Shown here: piece by piece, positions 18,879 through 27,941 of the stretch | How positions within the stretch are numbered: the first letter of the stretch is position 1 | Layout: every line of letters begins with the position of its first letter | Assembly (NCBI RefSeq): GCF_018614775.1 | Contig: NZ_JAGGOF010000062.1 | Span: 1-64,000, forward strand | Source: Pseudomonas fluorescens | Lineage (GTDB): Bacteria; Pseudomonadota; Gammaproteobacteria; Pseudomonadales; Pseudomonadaceae | Direction of reading: 5' to 3' | DNA: 64,000 nt | Position numbers and translations under genes: made by a program | Notes under the pieces: generated by a model | What the model was told of the DNA's origin: nothing | What the model saw: the letters and a program-made list of their open reading frames with translations, nothing else | The model's database searches: none

Positions 18879-19139
18879 CTAACAGACCAGCGTGCCGGGG
18901 TAGATCTGCGGTTCATCACCGGGCACTGGCATCGCGGCATTGTACGCAACGATCAGCTCGCGGGCGTATTGCGCCTGGTCATTCTCGACCGCCAGCCCCA
19001 GCAGGCCGTGCATCGGTAATTCCCCGGCGGCACCCACCAGGTCGCGGCCCAACACGTGCGCGGTGATGCCTTCGCTGGCGAGCATGCCTTGCAGCAACTC
19101 GCCTTCCATCAGGTTTTCCAGCTCGTAGATTCGTTGCAT
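18879..19139 (-). CDS. DUF2007 domain-containing small protein
   Basis: 86 residues. The N-terminal part (MQRIYELENLMEGELLQGML, then ASEGITAHVLG) matches the small DUF2007 (putative signal-transducing, PII-like ferredoxin-type fold) family, which is about this size. Function unknown. It follows the CPXCG protein gene by 12 bases on the same strand, so the two form a small operon. Confidence 0.8.
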   Translation of the reverse strand: MQRIYELENLMEGELLQGMLASEGITAHVLGRDLVGAAGELPMHGLLGLAVENDQAQYARELIVAYNAAMPVPGDEPQIYPGTLVC

Positions 19140-19151
19140 GGGCGCCCCCCA

Positions 19152-19334
19152 TCAATCGTTTTCGCTAAAGACCTCGAGAAACCAATCCTCGTCATGCACT
19201 TGCAACTTAAACTTGATCGGTCGGCAACACACCTGACAGTCCTCAACATACTCTTGGTCCCCACCGGACAGATCCACGGACGTCTCGACCTCTTCGCCAC
19301 AATAGGGGCAATCATAAAGTGCGGTTTCCAGCAT
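19152..19334 (-). CDS. CPXCG motif cysteine-rich zinc-ribbon-like protein
   Basis: 60 residues with two CxxC pairs, CPYC (9-12) and CQVC (33-36), spaced as in a zinc ribbon. It corresponds to the CPXCG family of short gamma-proteobacterial proteins. Rich in acidic residues; function unknown. First gene of a two-gene unit with the DUF2007 gene. Confidence 0.85.
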   Translation of the reverse strand: MLETALYDCPYCGEEVETSVDLSGGDQEYVEDCQVCCRPIKFKLQVHDEDWFLEVFSEND

Positions 19335-19359
19335 CGCGGTCTCCCAGGTGACTTGTGCG

Positions 19360-19365
19360 TATAAT
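19360..19365 (+). promoter_or_regulatory. Candidate -10 box (TATAAT) for the acyltransferase gene
   Basis: A perfect TATAAT lies 106 bases before the acyltransferase start in the gap between divergent genes. No convincing -35 is visible 16-18 bases upstream, so this is only a candidate. Confidence 0.35.
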
Positions 19366-19470
19366 CGCCGGTCTATTTGCAGGGCTATTTTCGTCTGGCT
19401 TATCTTCCAGGCCGTGCCCCGTCGTTTTTAGCGAACCTTTACTTACCCTAGCCGTTTCCAACAAGAGAGC

Positions 19471-20637
19471 ATGATGGGCGAATTCGATGCCATCCGACCT
19501 TACGACGACAGCGAAGTCCCAGCGGTGCTGGCACGGCTGCTCGGCGACAAGGCGTTTCTAGATATCCTCACCCACTTCCGCTTCCCGCGCCTGGCCGGTG
19601 CTTTCGGCTGGATGCTCAAACCTCTTATAGCGCAAAGATTGCGTCGTGAGTTCGCCGGTGTGACCTCCGTTGCCACTTTGCAGGACAAGGTGGAGTTCTA
19701 CGTCGACCACACCATCGAGCGCGCCACCGATGGCGTGACCTATACCGGAGTGGAGCAATTCAAGTCCGGCAGTGCGTACCTGTTCATCGCCAATCACCGT
19801 GACATCGTGATGGACCCGGCCTTCGTCAACTACGCCGTCTACCACGCCGGCCTGCCGACGCCGCGCATCGCCATTGGCGACAATCTGCTGCAAAAGCCTT
19901 TCGTCAGCGACCTGATGCGCCTGAACAAAAGCTTCATCGTGCACCGTTCCCTCACCGGGCGCCGGGAGAAACTGGCGGCGTATCAATTGCTGTCGGCCTA
20001 CATCAACCACTCGATCCGCAACGACTGCGCTTCGATCTGGATCGCCCAGGCCGAGGGCCGGGCCAAGGACGGCGACGACCGTACCGAGTCGGCGATCCTC
20101 AAGATGTTCCACATGAGTCGCAAGGATGAACCGTTCGGCGAGGTGATCCAGTCCCTGAACCTCACGCCGGTGTCCATCAGCTACGAATACGACCCGTGCG
20201 ATCAGGCCAAGGCCCGCGAGCTGTACATCCGCGCCACCACCGGTACCTACACCAAGGCACCCGGCGAGGACGATGTGAGCATTGCCACGGGCATTACTGG
20301 CTACAAGGGCCGGGTCCACGTGAACTTCGCCGCGCCGATCACCGAGCTGTTCGAGGACACCAAGCAATTGGCCCTGGAGATGGACCGGCAGATTCTCGGC
20401 GGCTATCGGTTGTTCCCGGTGCATTACCTGGCGTACGCCCAATGGGCGGAGGCCGACCCGCAATTGCAAGTGCCGACGGCGGCCGAGGTATTTGGCGCCG
20501 ACGAACTGGCCAAGGCCGAAGAGGAATGGAAACGCCGGCTGGACGCTTGCCCGGTGGAACACCGACCGTACCTGGTGCTGCAATATGCGACGCCGGTGCG
20601 TAATCAGTATCGGGTCAAGGCAGGGTTGGCGCTGTAA
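19471..20637 (+). CDS. 1-acyl-sn-glycerol-3-phosphate acyltransferase-like protein
   Basis: 388 residues with a PlsC/GPAT-type acyltransferase domain in the first half. The catalytic block reads IANHRDIVMD: His109 and Asp115 are five residues apart (HX5D), whereas the textbook motif is HX4D; Asp111 is another candidate partner. The later LNLTPVSISYEYDPCDQAKA block resembles the substrate-binding motif region of this long, uncharacterised gamma-proteobacterial family. Likely transfers acyl chains to a phospholipid or related acceptor at the inner membrane. Two adjacent ATGs (19471 and 19474) are possible; AAGAGAG is better spaced for the second. Confidence 0.78.
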   Translation: MMGEFDAIRPYDDSEVPAVLARLLGDKAFLDILTHFRFPRLAGAFGWMLKPLIAQRLRREFAGVTSVATLQDKVEFYVDHTIERATDGVTYTGVEQFKSGSAYLFIANHRDIVMDPAFVNYAVYHAGLPTPRIAIGDNLLQKPFVSDLMRLNKSFIVHRSLTGRREKLAAYQLLSAYINHSIRNDCASIWIAQAEGRAKDGDDRTESAILKMFHMSRKDEPFGEVIQSLNLTPVSISYEYDPCDQAKARELYIRATTGTYTKAPGEDDVSIATGITGYKGRVHVNFAAPITELFEDTKQLALEMDRQILGGYRLFPVHYLAYAQWAEADPQLQVPTAAEVFGADELAKAEEEWKRRLDACPVEHRPYLVLQYATPVRNQYRVKAGLAL

Positions 20638-20681
20638 CGCCGCACACCTGGCGACGCAAAAGGAACGGAGCCCGGTGAACC

Positions 20682-20769
20682 TGTGGAGCAAGGCTTGCCC
20701 GCGATGAAAGCGACGCGGTCTTCTTCGGAAATCGAGGAGCCTGTTTCGCGAGCAAGCTTTGCTCCCACA
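20682..20769. repeat. REPIN
   Basis: Arms TGTGGAGCAAGGCTTGCCCG and CGAGCAAGCTTTGCTCCCACA inverted about 45 bases apart, between convergent genes. The first arm has lost one G of the usual TGTGGGAG. Confidence 0.75.
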
Positions 20770-20808
20770 GGTTCCGGCACCACAAGAGTATCCTCGCCGC
20801 CGGAAGTC

Positions 20809-21093
20809 TCAACTGATCTGCGTGCTGACCCACGACACCAGCAACGCCAGCGCCAGGCAGCCAAAACCGAACCGGTAGAAAAACCGGTTCATGCGCTGGG
20901 TCGCCAGGTCCAGCAGCGCTTCGAAACGTTCCTCGCCATCGCCGCTGCGCGTTTGCAGGCAGGCGCGGGCCCGCTGCTCACGGCGGCGCGTCGCATGCAG
21001 CACCCAGCCGCCCGGGCAGGCAAACAGCAGCGCGAGCAGGTTGATCAGTTTGGCGGGGTGGGCGGCGAACAACGAGAACAGATGCAGCGACAT
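20809..21093 (-). CDS. Small membrane protein of unknown function
   Basis: 94 residues with two hydrophobic segments, one near the N-terminus (LINLLALLFACPGGWVL) and one at the C-terminus (FGFGCLALALLVSWV), joined by a basic/acidic helical stretch. I do not recognise the family. The ATG at 21093 has GAGG 5 bases upstream and is preferred over the GTG at 21096. No operon partner. Confidence 0.65.
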   Translation of the reverse strand: MSLHLFSLFAAHPAKLINLLALLFACPGGWVLHATRRREQRARACLQTRSGDGEERFEALLDLATQRMNRFFYRFGFGCLALALLVSWVSTQIS

Positions 21094-21308
21094 CACAACC
21101 TCAAGCGAGAAACGGACAGGACGCGCCCGGGACCTACGAACAGGGCGCGGATTCTACCGAAAGCGTGCCGGCCTGCACCGTTTTTTCCGACCTGTGGGGC
21201 AAGGCTTGCTCGCGCGCCGCTGCTGAGTATCAGATTAATGTCCCCCGTCACGGTTTCGTCATCTGGATAGGCCACCCTGTCGCCCTTCAAACCCGCGCGG
21301 ACCCCATC

Positions 21309-21515
21309 ATGCTTCACGCCGAAAACCAGGATCGTCTCTACCTCATCAGCCCGAGCGACGAACAGCAGAACCTCGTCGACAGCCTGTCCTTCAATGTGCA
21401 GGACCGACACTGGTTGGTGTATTGCGCCCTCGGCGGCCATCAACATGCCGACCTGCCCGAGGCCGATCTGCTGACGGGGATCAGTGTGCTGGAGTTGTAT
21501 TCGCAGGCTGCATAA
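21309..21515 (+). CDS. Hypothetical protein, 68 residues
   Basis: Short soluble acidic protein (MLHAENQDRLYLISPSDEQQ...), no membrane segment or recognised motif. The frame is open further upstream, but the ATG at 21309 starts a compact, coding-like protein. Typical of conserved small Pseudomonas hypotheticals; function unknown. A REPIN follows directly. Confidence 0.6.
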   Translation: MLHAENQDRLYLISPSDEQQNLVDSLSFNVQDRHWLVYCALGGHQHADLPEADLLTGISVLELYSQAA

Positions 21516-21518
21516 AAC

Positions 21519-21607
21519 TGTGGGAGCGAGCCTGCTCGCGATGGCGGCGGCACATTCGACATCAATGTGACAGACAAACCGCTATCGCGAGCAGGCTCGC
21601 TCCCACA
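21519..21607. repeat. REPIN
   Basis: Arms TGTGGGAGCGAGCCTGCTCG and CGAGCAGGCTCGCTCCCACA are exact inverted copies about 45 bases apart, between convergent genes. Confidence 0.8.
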
Positions 21608-21635
21608 GGGTGTACTTCCTGAATGAGTTGAAATT

Positions 21636-22220
21636 TTACTCAGCCAGCACCTGACCAATCGTCGGGTCCTTGAACAGCCGGGTCAGGGCATCGCTCAACA
21701 CGTCGCTGACCAGCTTGGTGTTGGTGTCCTGGTTCGGCGCCATGCCGAAGCGCTGGTCCAGCGAGGCACCGTAGCGACCGCTGTAGCGGCGGTTGGCGTT
21801 CTGCACGTCGGAGCGGAAGGTCGCGCCGATGGTGGCTTCGGTCACGTACATGCCTTCCTTGGGCGATTGGTACTTGAGTTCGGCCAGGGTCACGGTCAGT
21901 TGCGGTGCGTTCAATGCATTCGAGGTGGGAGTGAAGCCGAGCAGACGTACGGCAGCTTCAGCCTGGGCCTGCAACTTGGGCAGGATCTGCGCGCCCTGCA
22001 CCGTGATCACGCTGGTTTCCGGGTACAGCCCGCCACGGGTGCCGAGCGTCGGCGACGGACGACCGTCCACGACCCGCACCACCACCGGCTGGCCACGCCC
22101 CACAGGCGCCAGCTGGGCATTGAGCTTGGGCTCCGGGCTAAGTTGTTGCGGGCTGTGGGCGCAGCCGACGAGGGTCAGACTGGTCACAGCGATCAAACCG
22201 AACAACAGGCGTTGCAACAT
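21636..22220 (-). CDS. YajG family lipoprotein
   Basis: 194 residues. A lipoprotein signal peptide with lipobox LVGC (Cys20) is followed by a mature domain (VVVRVVDGRPSPTLGTRGGL...) matching YajG-like envelope lipoproteins. Function unknown; probably outer-membrane anchored. The ATG at 22220 is preceded by GGAGAG 3 bases away; the longer frame to 22319 lacks a signal peptide. Confidence 0.85.
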   Translation of the reverse strand: MLQRLLFGLIAVTSLTLVGCAHSPQQLSPEPKLNAQLAPVGRGQPVVVRVVDGRPSPTLGTRGGLYPETSVITVQGAQILPKLQAQAEAAVRLLGFTPTSNALNAPQLTVTLAELKYQSPKEGMYVTEATIGATFRSDVQNANRRYSGRYGASLDQRFGMAPNQDTNTKLVSDVLSDALTRLFKDPTIGQVLAE

Positions 22221-22425
22221 GCTTCTCTCTCCAGAATCGGGCACACACAGGCCGGCAGTATAGCGGTGCGCTCCGCCTCGGAACCAGCACCGGACGATGA
22301 ATACTGAAATGTCTGACACGAGCCAGGAATAGCGGTTCCTGTCACCCCTTTGTCACGGTCCTTACACCGGCATGTCATGGCTCGCTGTCAGGCTTGTTCC
22401 AAGCTCCCTGACCCGGTATCCGATC

Positions 22426-22659
22426 ATGCGCTTTCTTATTTCCCTGTTTACCCCACGTCCTCACCACCGCAGCTTCGCCCTGCTGGACGGCAATGGTCGC
22501 TGCCAGGCATTCAAGCAGTGCAGCCTGCAACCGATGGGGGAAGGCTGGGTGGAAATCGAAGAGATCCGTCTCAACTGGCTGCACCAGCCACTGCCCGCCA
22601 GTGCCCGCGTGCAACCGGTTCGGGCTCGCGCACGCAGCCGGCAACTGTTGACCATCTGA
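22426..22659 (+). CDS. Hypothetical small basic protein, 77 residues
   Basis: Starts MRFLISLFTPRP and reads as a soluble protein with a basic tail (VRARARSRQ). Not recognised. The ATG at 22426 is favoured over an upstream in-frame ATG at 22372 because the upstream codons are unlike the rest. Function unknown. Confidence 0.55.
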   Translation: MRFLISLFTPRPHHRSFALLDGNGRCQAFKQCSLQPMGEGWVEIEEIRLNWLHQPLPASARVQPVRARARSRQLLTI

Positions 22660-23396
22660 CCGGACGGCTAATAAAAGTCATTAAACACGACCATTTCCCT
22701 GCGTTTCTTCGATACAATCTCCCCCCGATTATAAGGACGTCTCCTGATCGGGCCTCGCAACACCGCTGATGCGCTGGTATTGGCACCCCGCACCGCCCAC
22801 AGAGAGCCGCCCACACAGATCGAGTGAAGCTGGCGCGCTTGCTGTTTCTCAAGCCATTCCCCACTTTTCGCGAATCTGCAGAGCTGTCATTACGCTCGGT
22901 CACTGAGCTGTCTGCCCGTTTTGCCTGTCATGTATTACATGGGGGCGACCAAACCGGGCACGGTGCCAGGCTGGGACAGCCCTTTTTTGAGGTTCACGTC
23001 TTCAAAAGAGCGTGAAAAAACGGGTTTTCACAACTTCACGAGAGTGTGGCGAGCAAATGAAGAGTTTTGCGTCTGAACAAGCACCATTGGCGTCTGAAAC
23101 AGCCCAACGACACAGGACCGGATATCGCTCAAGAACCGGCGCCTGAAGCCTGTCCGCTACGGATTTGGTTGCACGAACGGATGTCTCGGCCATAAGTCGA
23201 ATTGCCTGCCCGGCGCTTAAATGAGTTCATGTGACTCTTGAGGCCAGGCTGCATGCATCCGCAGTAGTTGCGAAAAATTGCGAAGATTCGGACATGGCGA
23301 TCCTGGCCATGGGTACCTGGGGCACAACCAACCGGCCCCGCCACTCCTGGCCGCTATGCCGACAATTTGGTGCTGCAGATTTTGGAGACGCGTTAA
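22660..23396 (+). other. 737-base gene-free region upstream of mqo
   Basis: No convincing coding frame was found on either strand. A possible -10 box TACAAT sits at 22713. GTGAAAA (23012-23018) pairs with TTTTCAC (23025-23031); TTCACG at 22993 and again at 23035 can each pair with CGTGAA at 23011, so alternative hairpins are possible. The final 50 bases hold the mqo ribosome-binding site. It may be a long regulatory leader or hide an sRNA. Confidence 0.4.
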
Positions 23397-24905
23397 ATGG
23401 CGCATAACGAAGCAGTCGATGTAGTTCTGGTAGGGGCCGGCATCATGAGTGCCACCCTGGCCGTGCTGCTCAAGGAGCTCGACCCCGCGATCTCGCTGGA
23501 AGTCGTCGAGCTGATGGATTCCGGTGCCGCCGAGAGTTCCAACCCGTGGAACAACGCCGGCACCGGTCATGCCGGGCTGTGTGAGCTCAACTACACGCCC
23601 CAGGCCGCCGACGGCAGTGTCGACATCAAGAAAGCCGTACACATCAACACCCAGTTCGAGGTGTCGAAGCAGTTCTGGACGTACCTGACCAAAAAGGGCA
23701 CGTTCGGCTCGTCCAGGTCCTTCATCGCCCCGGTGCCGCACCTGAGCTTCGTCCAGGGTGAAAAGGGCGTGTCGTTCCTGAAGAAACGCTTCGAACTGCT
23801 GAGCAGGCATCATGCCTTCGCGGATATGGAATACACCGAAGACAAGGCCCAGATGGCCGAGTGGATGCCGCTGATGATGCCGGGGCGTCCGGCCGACGAA
23901 GTCATCGCCGCCACCCGCGTCATGAACGGCACCGACGTCAACTTCGGCGCCCTGACCAATCAACTGCTCAAGCACCTGACCAGCGCTCCCGACACCCAGG
24001 TCAAGTACTGCAAGCGCGTCACCGGCCTCAAGCGCAACGGCAGTGGCTGGACCGTGAGCATCAAGGACGTCAATTCGGGCAGCAGCCGCGAAGTCGAGGC
24101 GAAGTTCGTCTTCCTTGGCGCCGGCGGCGCGGCGTTGCCACTGCTGCAAGCGTCGGGCATCGAGGAAAGCAAAGGCTTCGGCGGCTTCCCGGTCAGCGGC
24201 CAGTGGCTGCGTTGCGACAACCCGGACGTGGTCAAGCATCACCAGGCCAAGGTCTATAGCCAGGCCGCGGTGGGTTCGCCGCCGATGTCGGTGCCGCACC
24301 TGGACACCCGCGTGGTCGATGGCAAGAAATCCCTGCTGTTCGGCCCCTACGCCGGTTTCACCACCAAGTTCCTCAAGCATGGCTCGATCATGGACCTGCC
24401 GCTGTCGGTACGCGCCGGCAACATTGGCCCGATGCTGGCCGTGGCCCGCGACAACATGGACCTGACCAAGTACCTGATCAGCGAAGTGATGCAGTCCATG
24501 GAGCAACGGCTGGAATCCCTGCGCCGCTTCTACCCCGAGGCGAAAGCCGAGGACTGGCGCCTGGAAGTGGCCGGCCAACGGGTGCAGATCATCAAGAAAG
24601 ACCCGAAGAAAGGCGGCATCCTGCAGTTCGGCACCGAACTGGTGGCGGCCAAGGACGGCAGCCTCGCCGCCCTGCTCGGCGCATCGCCAGGCGCCTCGGT
24701 AACCGTTTCGATCATGCTGGAACTGATCGAGCGCTGCTTCCCGGACAAAGCCAAGGGCGAGTGGGCCAGCAAGCTCGCGGAGATCTTCCCGGCCCGGGAA
24801 AAAGTGCTGGAAACCGATGCGGCGCTGTATCGCAAGATCAACACGCAGAACAACATCGCGTTGGAGCTGGTTGAAGAAAGCAGCGAGACTCAAAGCTACG
24901 CTTGA
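23397..24905 (+). CDS. mqo: Malate:quinone oxidoreductase
   Basis: 502 residues, the normal length. The FAD-binding start is [20 protein letters not shown], followed by the family motif [20 protein letters not shown] (residues about 45-64). A peripheral inner-membrane flavoprotein that oxidises malate to oxaloacetate and passes electrons to quinone, the main malate oxidation route in pseudomonads. GGAG lies 9 bases before the ATG. It is followed by a strong terminator, so it is monocistronic with a long leader. By order it corresponds to P. aeruginosa mqoB. Confidence 0.96.
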   Translation: MAHNEAVDVVLVGAGIMSATLAVLLKELDPAISLEVVELMDSGAAESSNPWNNAGTGHAGLCELNYTPQAADGSVDIKKAVHINTQFEVSKQFWTYLTKKGTFGSSRSFIAPVPHLSFVQGEKGVSFLKKRFELLSRHHAFADMEYTEDKAQMAEWMPLMMPGRPADEVIAATRVMNGTDVNFGALTNQLLKHLTSAPDTQVKYCKRVTGLKRNGSGWTVSIKDVNSGSSREVEAKFVFLGAGGAALPLLQASGIEESKGFGGFPVSGQWLRCDNPDVVKHHQAKVYSQAAVGSPPMSVPHLDTRVVDGKKSLLFGPYAGFTTKFLKHGSIMDLPLSVRAGNIGPMLAVARDNMDLTKYLISEVMQSMEQRLESLRRFYPEAKAEDWRLEVAGQRVQIIKKDPKKGGILQFGTELVAAKDGSLAALLGASPGASVTVSIMLELIERCFPDKAKGEWASKLAEIFPAREKVLETDAALYRKINTQNNIALELVEESSETQSYA

Positions 24906-24916
24906 TGCTCGGCGCT

Positions 24917-24961
24917 AAAAAAAACGCCCCGTTCTTTTCCGAGAGCGGGGCGTTTTTTTTT
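24917..24961. terminator. Bidirectional terminator between mqo and the PA4642-like gene
   Basis: AACGCCCCG and CGGGGCGTT form the stem, with an A-tract before and a nine-T tract after. It can end the mqo transcript on the plus strand and the converging minus-strand transcript. Confidence 0.92.
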
Positions 24962-25027
24962 ATGAGCAGACTCTGCTGTGGCGAGGGCGCTTGCTCCCGT
25001 TGGCCTGCAAGGCAGGCCTCGGTTCAA

Positions 25028-25315
25028 TCAACCACGCGCCTTGTTGATCAGCTCGATGTATTCCTCGGCATTGCGCTGGTCCTGGATCAACGCAACGAAA
25101 TCGTTGCCGTGTTCGTCCCTGCCATTGAGGTCATGGCCGGCTTCGACGAAGAAGGTCAGGAAGCGCTCGAAATCGTCGACCCGCAGGCCACGGTAGGCCT
25201 TGATCAGTTTATGCAACGACGGTGAAGTGGCATCGACCGGTTCGAAATTGAGGAACAGTTTGATCTGCTCGTCGCCAATCTCGTCGCCAATCACTTGTTT
25301 CTTGTCTTTACGCAT
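25028..25315 (-). CDS. PA4642-family conserved hypothetical protein
   Basis: 95 residues, mostly acidic and helical (MRKDKKQVIGDEIGDEQIKL...), matching the small family named after P. aeruginosa PA4642. No motif suggests a function. The open frame runs upstream to 25486, overlapping the next gene antisense-free; the ATG at 25315 gives the family's usual start. It probably follows the 25377 gene in one transcript (61-base gap). Confidence 0.8.
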   Translation of the reverse strand: MRKDKKQVIGDEIGDEQIKLFLNFEPVDATSPSLHKLIKAYRGLRVDDFERFLTFFVEAGHDLNGRDEHGNDFVALIQDQRNAEEYIELINKARG

Positions 25316-25376
25316 TGCCGGCTCCAACTCGCACAATTCACGGGGCGGGCAGTTTACCCCCGGCAGGCCCCGGGGC

Positions 25377-25862
25377 TCAACGCAGGCGTTCGGCCCCGGT
25401 GTGCAGGTCGGCCCAGATATGGCCATTGGCATAGGTGAGGAATTGCACGTATACGGTGTTGTTGCGCAACAGATCGATGACCACACGGTACTGGGCCTGT
25501 GGATAAGACAGAGTCAGGGTCTTGCTGGCTTCGTCGAACACCGGCTTCTTCAGACTTTTGCTTTCGCCGTCGAAATTGAGAATCACCTGGTTGATGCCAG
25601 CGCCCTTGTTCAGCGGTTTGCCCTTGAGGCGCACCAGCAAGGGCGACGTAACCGGGATCGGTTGCTGGTTGGACAAACGCTGATTACCCAACACCACCGA
25701 ATACTCGGTGACTTGCAGCAGTTGCTGCTGCTCGGGCTGCTCCTGGCGCGCCACCAGGTCATCGGGCGGCAGGAATTGGCTGTGCATCGGCGCAGCCACG
25801 ACCGCCAACGGCAGGCTGGATATCAACAGCGCAACGGTGCAACGGCGGATCGATACACGCAT
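25377..25862 (-). CDS. Exported hypothetical protein
   Basis: 161 residues with a signal peptide (RRCTVALLISSLPLAVVAAP, cleavage near residue 24). The mature part is beta-rich and soluble, with no lipobox or recognised domain. Likely periplasmic. The frame continues upstream into a REPIN; the ATG at 25862 is the start that gives the signal peptide. Same strand as the PA4642-like gene. Confidence 0.72.
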   Translation of the reverse strand: MRVSIRRCTVALLISSLPLAVVAAPMHSQFLPPDDLVARQEQPEQQQLLQVTEYSVVLGNQRLSNQQPIPVTSPLLVRLKGKPLNKGAGINQVILNFDGESKSLKKPVFDEASKTLTLSYPQAQYRVVIDLLRNNTVYVQFLTYANGHIWADLHTGAERLR

Positions 25863-25941
25863 GACAAGCTCCGGGGTCGTGGCCGAGCACTCTAGCATGG
25901 GCGCGGGGCAAAACCGTGGGAGCAAGCACTGTGGGTCAGAC

Positions 25942-26028
25942 GGTGGGAGCAAGGCTTGCCCGCGATGAAGGCGGCGCGGTCTCCGAGAAATCGAGGCGCC
26001 TGTTTCGCGAGCAAGCTTTGCTCCCACA
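25942..26028. repeat. REPIN
   Basis: Arms GGTGGGAGCAAGGCTTGCCC and CGAGCAAGCTTTGCTCCCACA in inverted orientation; an extra partial arm (GTGGGAGCAAGCA) lies just before at 25917. It fills the gap between the exported protein gene and the cupin gene. Confidence 0.75.
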
Positions 26029-26089
26029 GATGTGTTCTCACAGTTTTGTTCTCACAGGGCTTTGCGACCACAGTGCCAAGGCCTGCAGA

Positions 26090-26563
26090 TCAGTCGAACT
26101 GCGCACGCATCCAGGCATGGTACTGCGCCACGCCGGTCTCGCCTTCGCGGGGTGCCCAGTGGGCCAGCTCGCCCTCGCCCACAGGCCGATAGGGGCCGGC
26201 CTTGCATTCGAACATCAGGCTATCGGCTTCCAGCACCACCAACCCGTGATACACGCCCGTTGGCAGGTCGACACCGAGGCAGTCGCCGCCGGCCTGCAGG
26301 ATGCGTTTGTCCACCACCGCACCGCTTTCATCGAAGATCAACACCCCCAACCGGCCCTTGAGCACCAGCAGGGTTTCAGCCTTGTCGGCGCCCAGGTGAC
26401 GGTGCGGCGGGATGTAGGTCGAAGGCTGCAAGCCCACCGCCATGCGATGGCAAGTTTCTTCCATTTGATGATAGTTGTGGTGCTGCCGGCCGCGAGGACT
26501 GGCCGCCGCTTTCCCGGCCAATTCGTCAAACAGCGCTTGATCCAGAAAGCTCGGCCCAGTCAT
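26090..26563 (-). CDS. WbuC family cupin fold metalloprotein
   Basis: 157 residues of cupin fold. Metal-ligand candidates lie in PHRHLGADKAETLLVLKG (HxH...E, residues about 53-65) with a later histidine in GVYHGL. Matches the WbuC family first named in O-antigen clusters, but here it is linked to purine salvage; the enzymatic role is unknown. Only 3 bases separate it from the end of hpt, so it is the second gene of that transcript. Confidence 0.85.
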   Translation of the reverse strand: MTGPSFLDQALFDELAGKAAASPRGRQHHNYHQMEETCHRMAVGLQPSTYIPPHRHLGADKAETLLVLKGRLGVLIFDESGAVVDKRILQAGGDCLGVDLPTGVYHGLVVLEADSLMFECKAGPYRPVGEGELAHWAPREGETGVAQYHAWMRAQFD

Positions 26564-26566
26564 GGC

Positions 26567-27124
26567 TTACATCCCTTTGACGGCGAAGATGCCGTTGGCG
26601 TTGCGCCAGTAGCCTTTGTAGTCCATGCCGTAGCCGAAGATGTAGCGGTCGACGCACGGCAGGCCGACGAAATCGGCTTTCAGGTCCGGACGCGCCTTGC
26701 GGTCGTGGTCCTTGTCGATCAGCACGGCGGTGTGCACGGCGCGGGCGCCGGCATGCCTGCAGAAGTCGATGATGGCGCCAAGGGTGTGACCTTCATCGAG
26801 GATGTCGTCGATGATCAGCACGTCACGGTCGATGAACGAGACTTCCGGCTTGGCTTTCCAGAACAGGTCGCCGCCGCTGGTTTCGTTGCGATAACGGGTG
26901 GCGTGCAGGTAGGACGCTTCAAGCGGGAAGTTCAGATACGTCAGCAGCTTGCCGGAGAAAATCAGCCCGCCGTTCATGACGCAGAAGACCACCGGATTGG
27001 AATCAGCCAGTTGCTCATTGATTTGCGCACCGACACGGGCGATGGCCGCTTCGACTTCGGCTTCGGTGTACAGGCAGTCAGCCTCTCGCATGATTTGACG
27101 GATATGCTCGAGATCAGCGGACAT
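26567..27124 (-). CDS. hpt: Hypoxanthine-guanine phosphoribosyltransferase
   Basis: 185 residues. The PRPP-binding loop is VLIIDDILDEGHTLGAI (about 104-120), and the core PRTase fold is clear. Converts hypoxanthine or guanine plus PRPP to IMP or GMP in the cytoplasm. The ATG at 27124 with GGAG 7 bases upstream is chosen over a TTG at 27136. Divergent from upp, so purine and pyrimidine salvage share an intergenic control region (27125-27300). Confidence 0.94.
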   Translation of the reverse strand: MSADLEHIRQIMREADCLYTEAEVEAAIARVGAQINEQLADSNPVVFCVMNGGLIFSGKLLTYLNFPLEASYLHATRYRNETSGGDLFWKAKPEVSFIDRDVLIIDDILDEGHTLGAIIDFCRHAGARAVHTAVLIDKDHDRKARPDLKADFVGLPCVDRYIFGYGMDYKGYWRNANGIFAVKGM

Positions 27125-27300
27125 GGCGCTCTCCAAGGGAGGTTGAGGGGTGGGACGGGTTCGGAAAAGCGGGCAAAGGTACGCATCCCGCCCGGCCAGA
27201 TCAAGCGTTTGTGGACTAACGTTCTGTATTGTCTATAGGACAACACCCTCGGATAGATTAATCTAGGCCGGTTTTTTTGCCCGCCGCCGGAGCCTTCCCC

Positions 27301-27939
27301 ATGCCCATCCTCGAGATCCGCCATCCGCTGATCAGACATAAACTCGGCCTGATGCGCCGCGCCGACATCAGCACGAAGAACTTCCGTGAGCTCGCCCAGG
27401 AAGTCGGTGCCCTGCTCACCTACGAAGCCACCAAGGACCTGCCGCTGGAGTCTTATGACATCGACGGTTGGGCCGGCAAGGTCCAGGTCGAGAAAATCGC
27501 CGGCAAGAAGATCACCGTCGTGCCGATCCTGCGTGCCGGCATCGGCATGCTCGAAGGCGTGCTGAGCCTGATCCCAGGCGCCAAGGTCAGCGCCGTGGGC
27601 GTGGCACGCAACGAACAAACGCTGCAGGCCCACACCTACCTGGAAAAACTGGTGCCCGAAATCGACGAGCGCCTGGCCATGATCATCGACCCGATGCTCG
27701 CCACCGGCAGCTCCATGGTCGCCACCATCGACCTGCTGAAAAAAGCCGGTTGCCGGGACATCCGCGCCATGGTGCTGGTTGCCGCCCCCGAGGGTATCCA
27801 GGCCGTGCAGGACGCTCACCCTGACGTCACCATCTACACCGCGTCCATCGACCAGAAGCTCAACGAACACGGCTACATCATCCCAGGCCTGGGCGACGCC
27901 GGCGACAAGATCTTCGGCACCAAGCAGAAGGACGCTTGA
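27301..27939 (+). CDS. upp: Uracil phosphoribosyltransferase
   Basis: 212 residues, the usual Upp length, starting [19 protein letters not shown]. The PRPP loop is [17 protein letters not shown] (about 129-145), and the uracil-binding tail is [16 protein letters not shown]. Makes UMP from uracil and PRPP. The permease gene starts 2 bases after the stop, so both are one operon: uptake and immediate trapping of uracil. Confidence 0.96.
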   Translation: MPILEIRHPLIRHKLGLMRRADISTKNFRELAQEVGALLTYEATKDLPLESYDIDGWAGKVQVEKIAGKKITVVPILRAGIGMLEGVLSLIPGAKVSAVGVARNEQTLQAHTYLEKLVPEIDERLAMIIDPMLATGSSMVATIDLLKKAGCRDIRAMVLVAAPEGIQAVQDAHPDVTIYTASIDQKLNEHGYIIPGLGDAGDKIFGTKQKDA

Positions 27940-27941
27940 GC

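Noticed and set aside
23217..24893. 558-residue minus-strand frame opposite mqo
   Set aside because: Antisense shadow of mqo, whose FAD and family motifs are clear.
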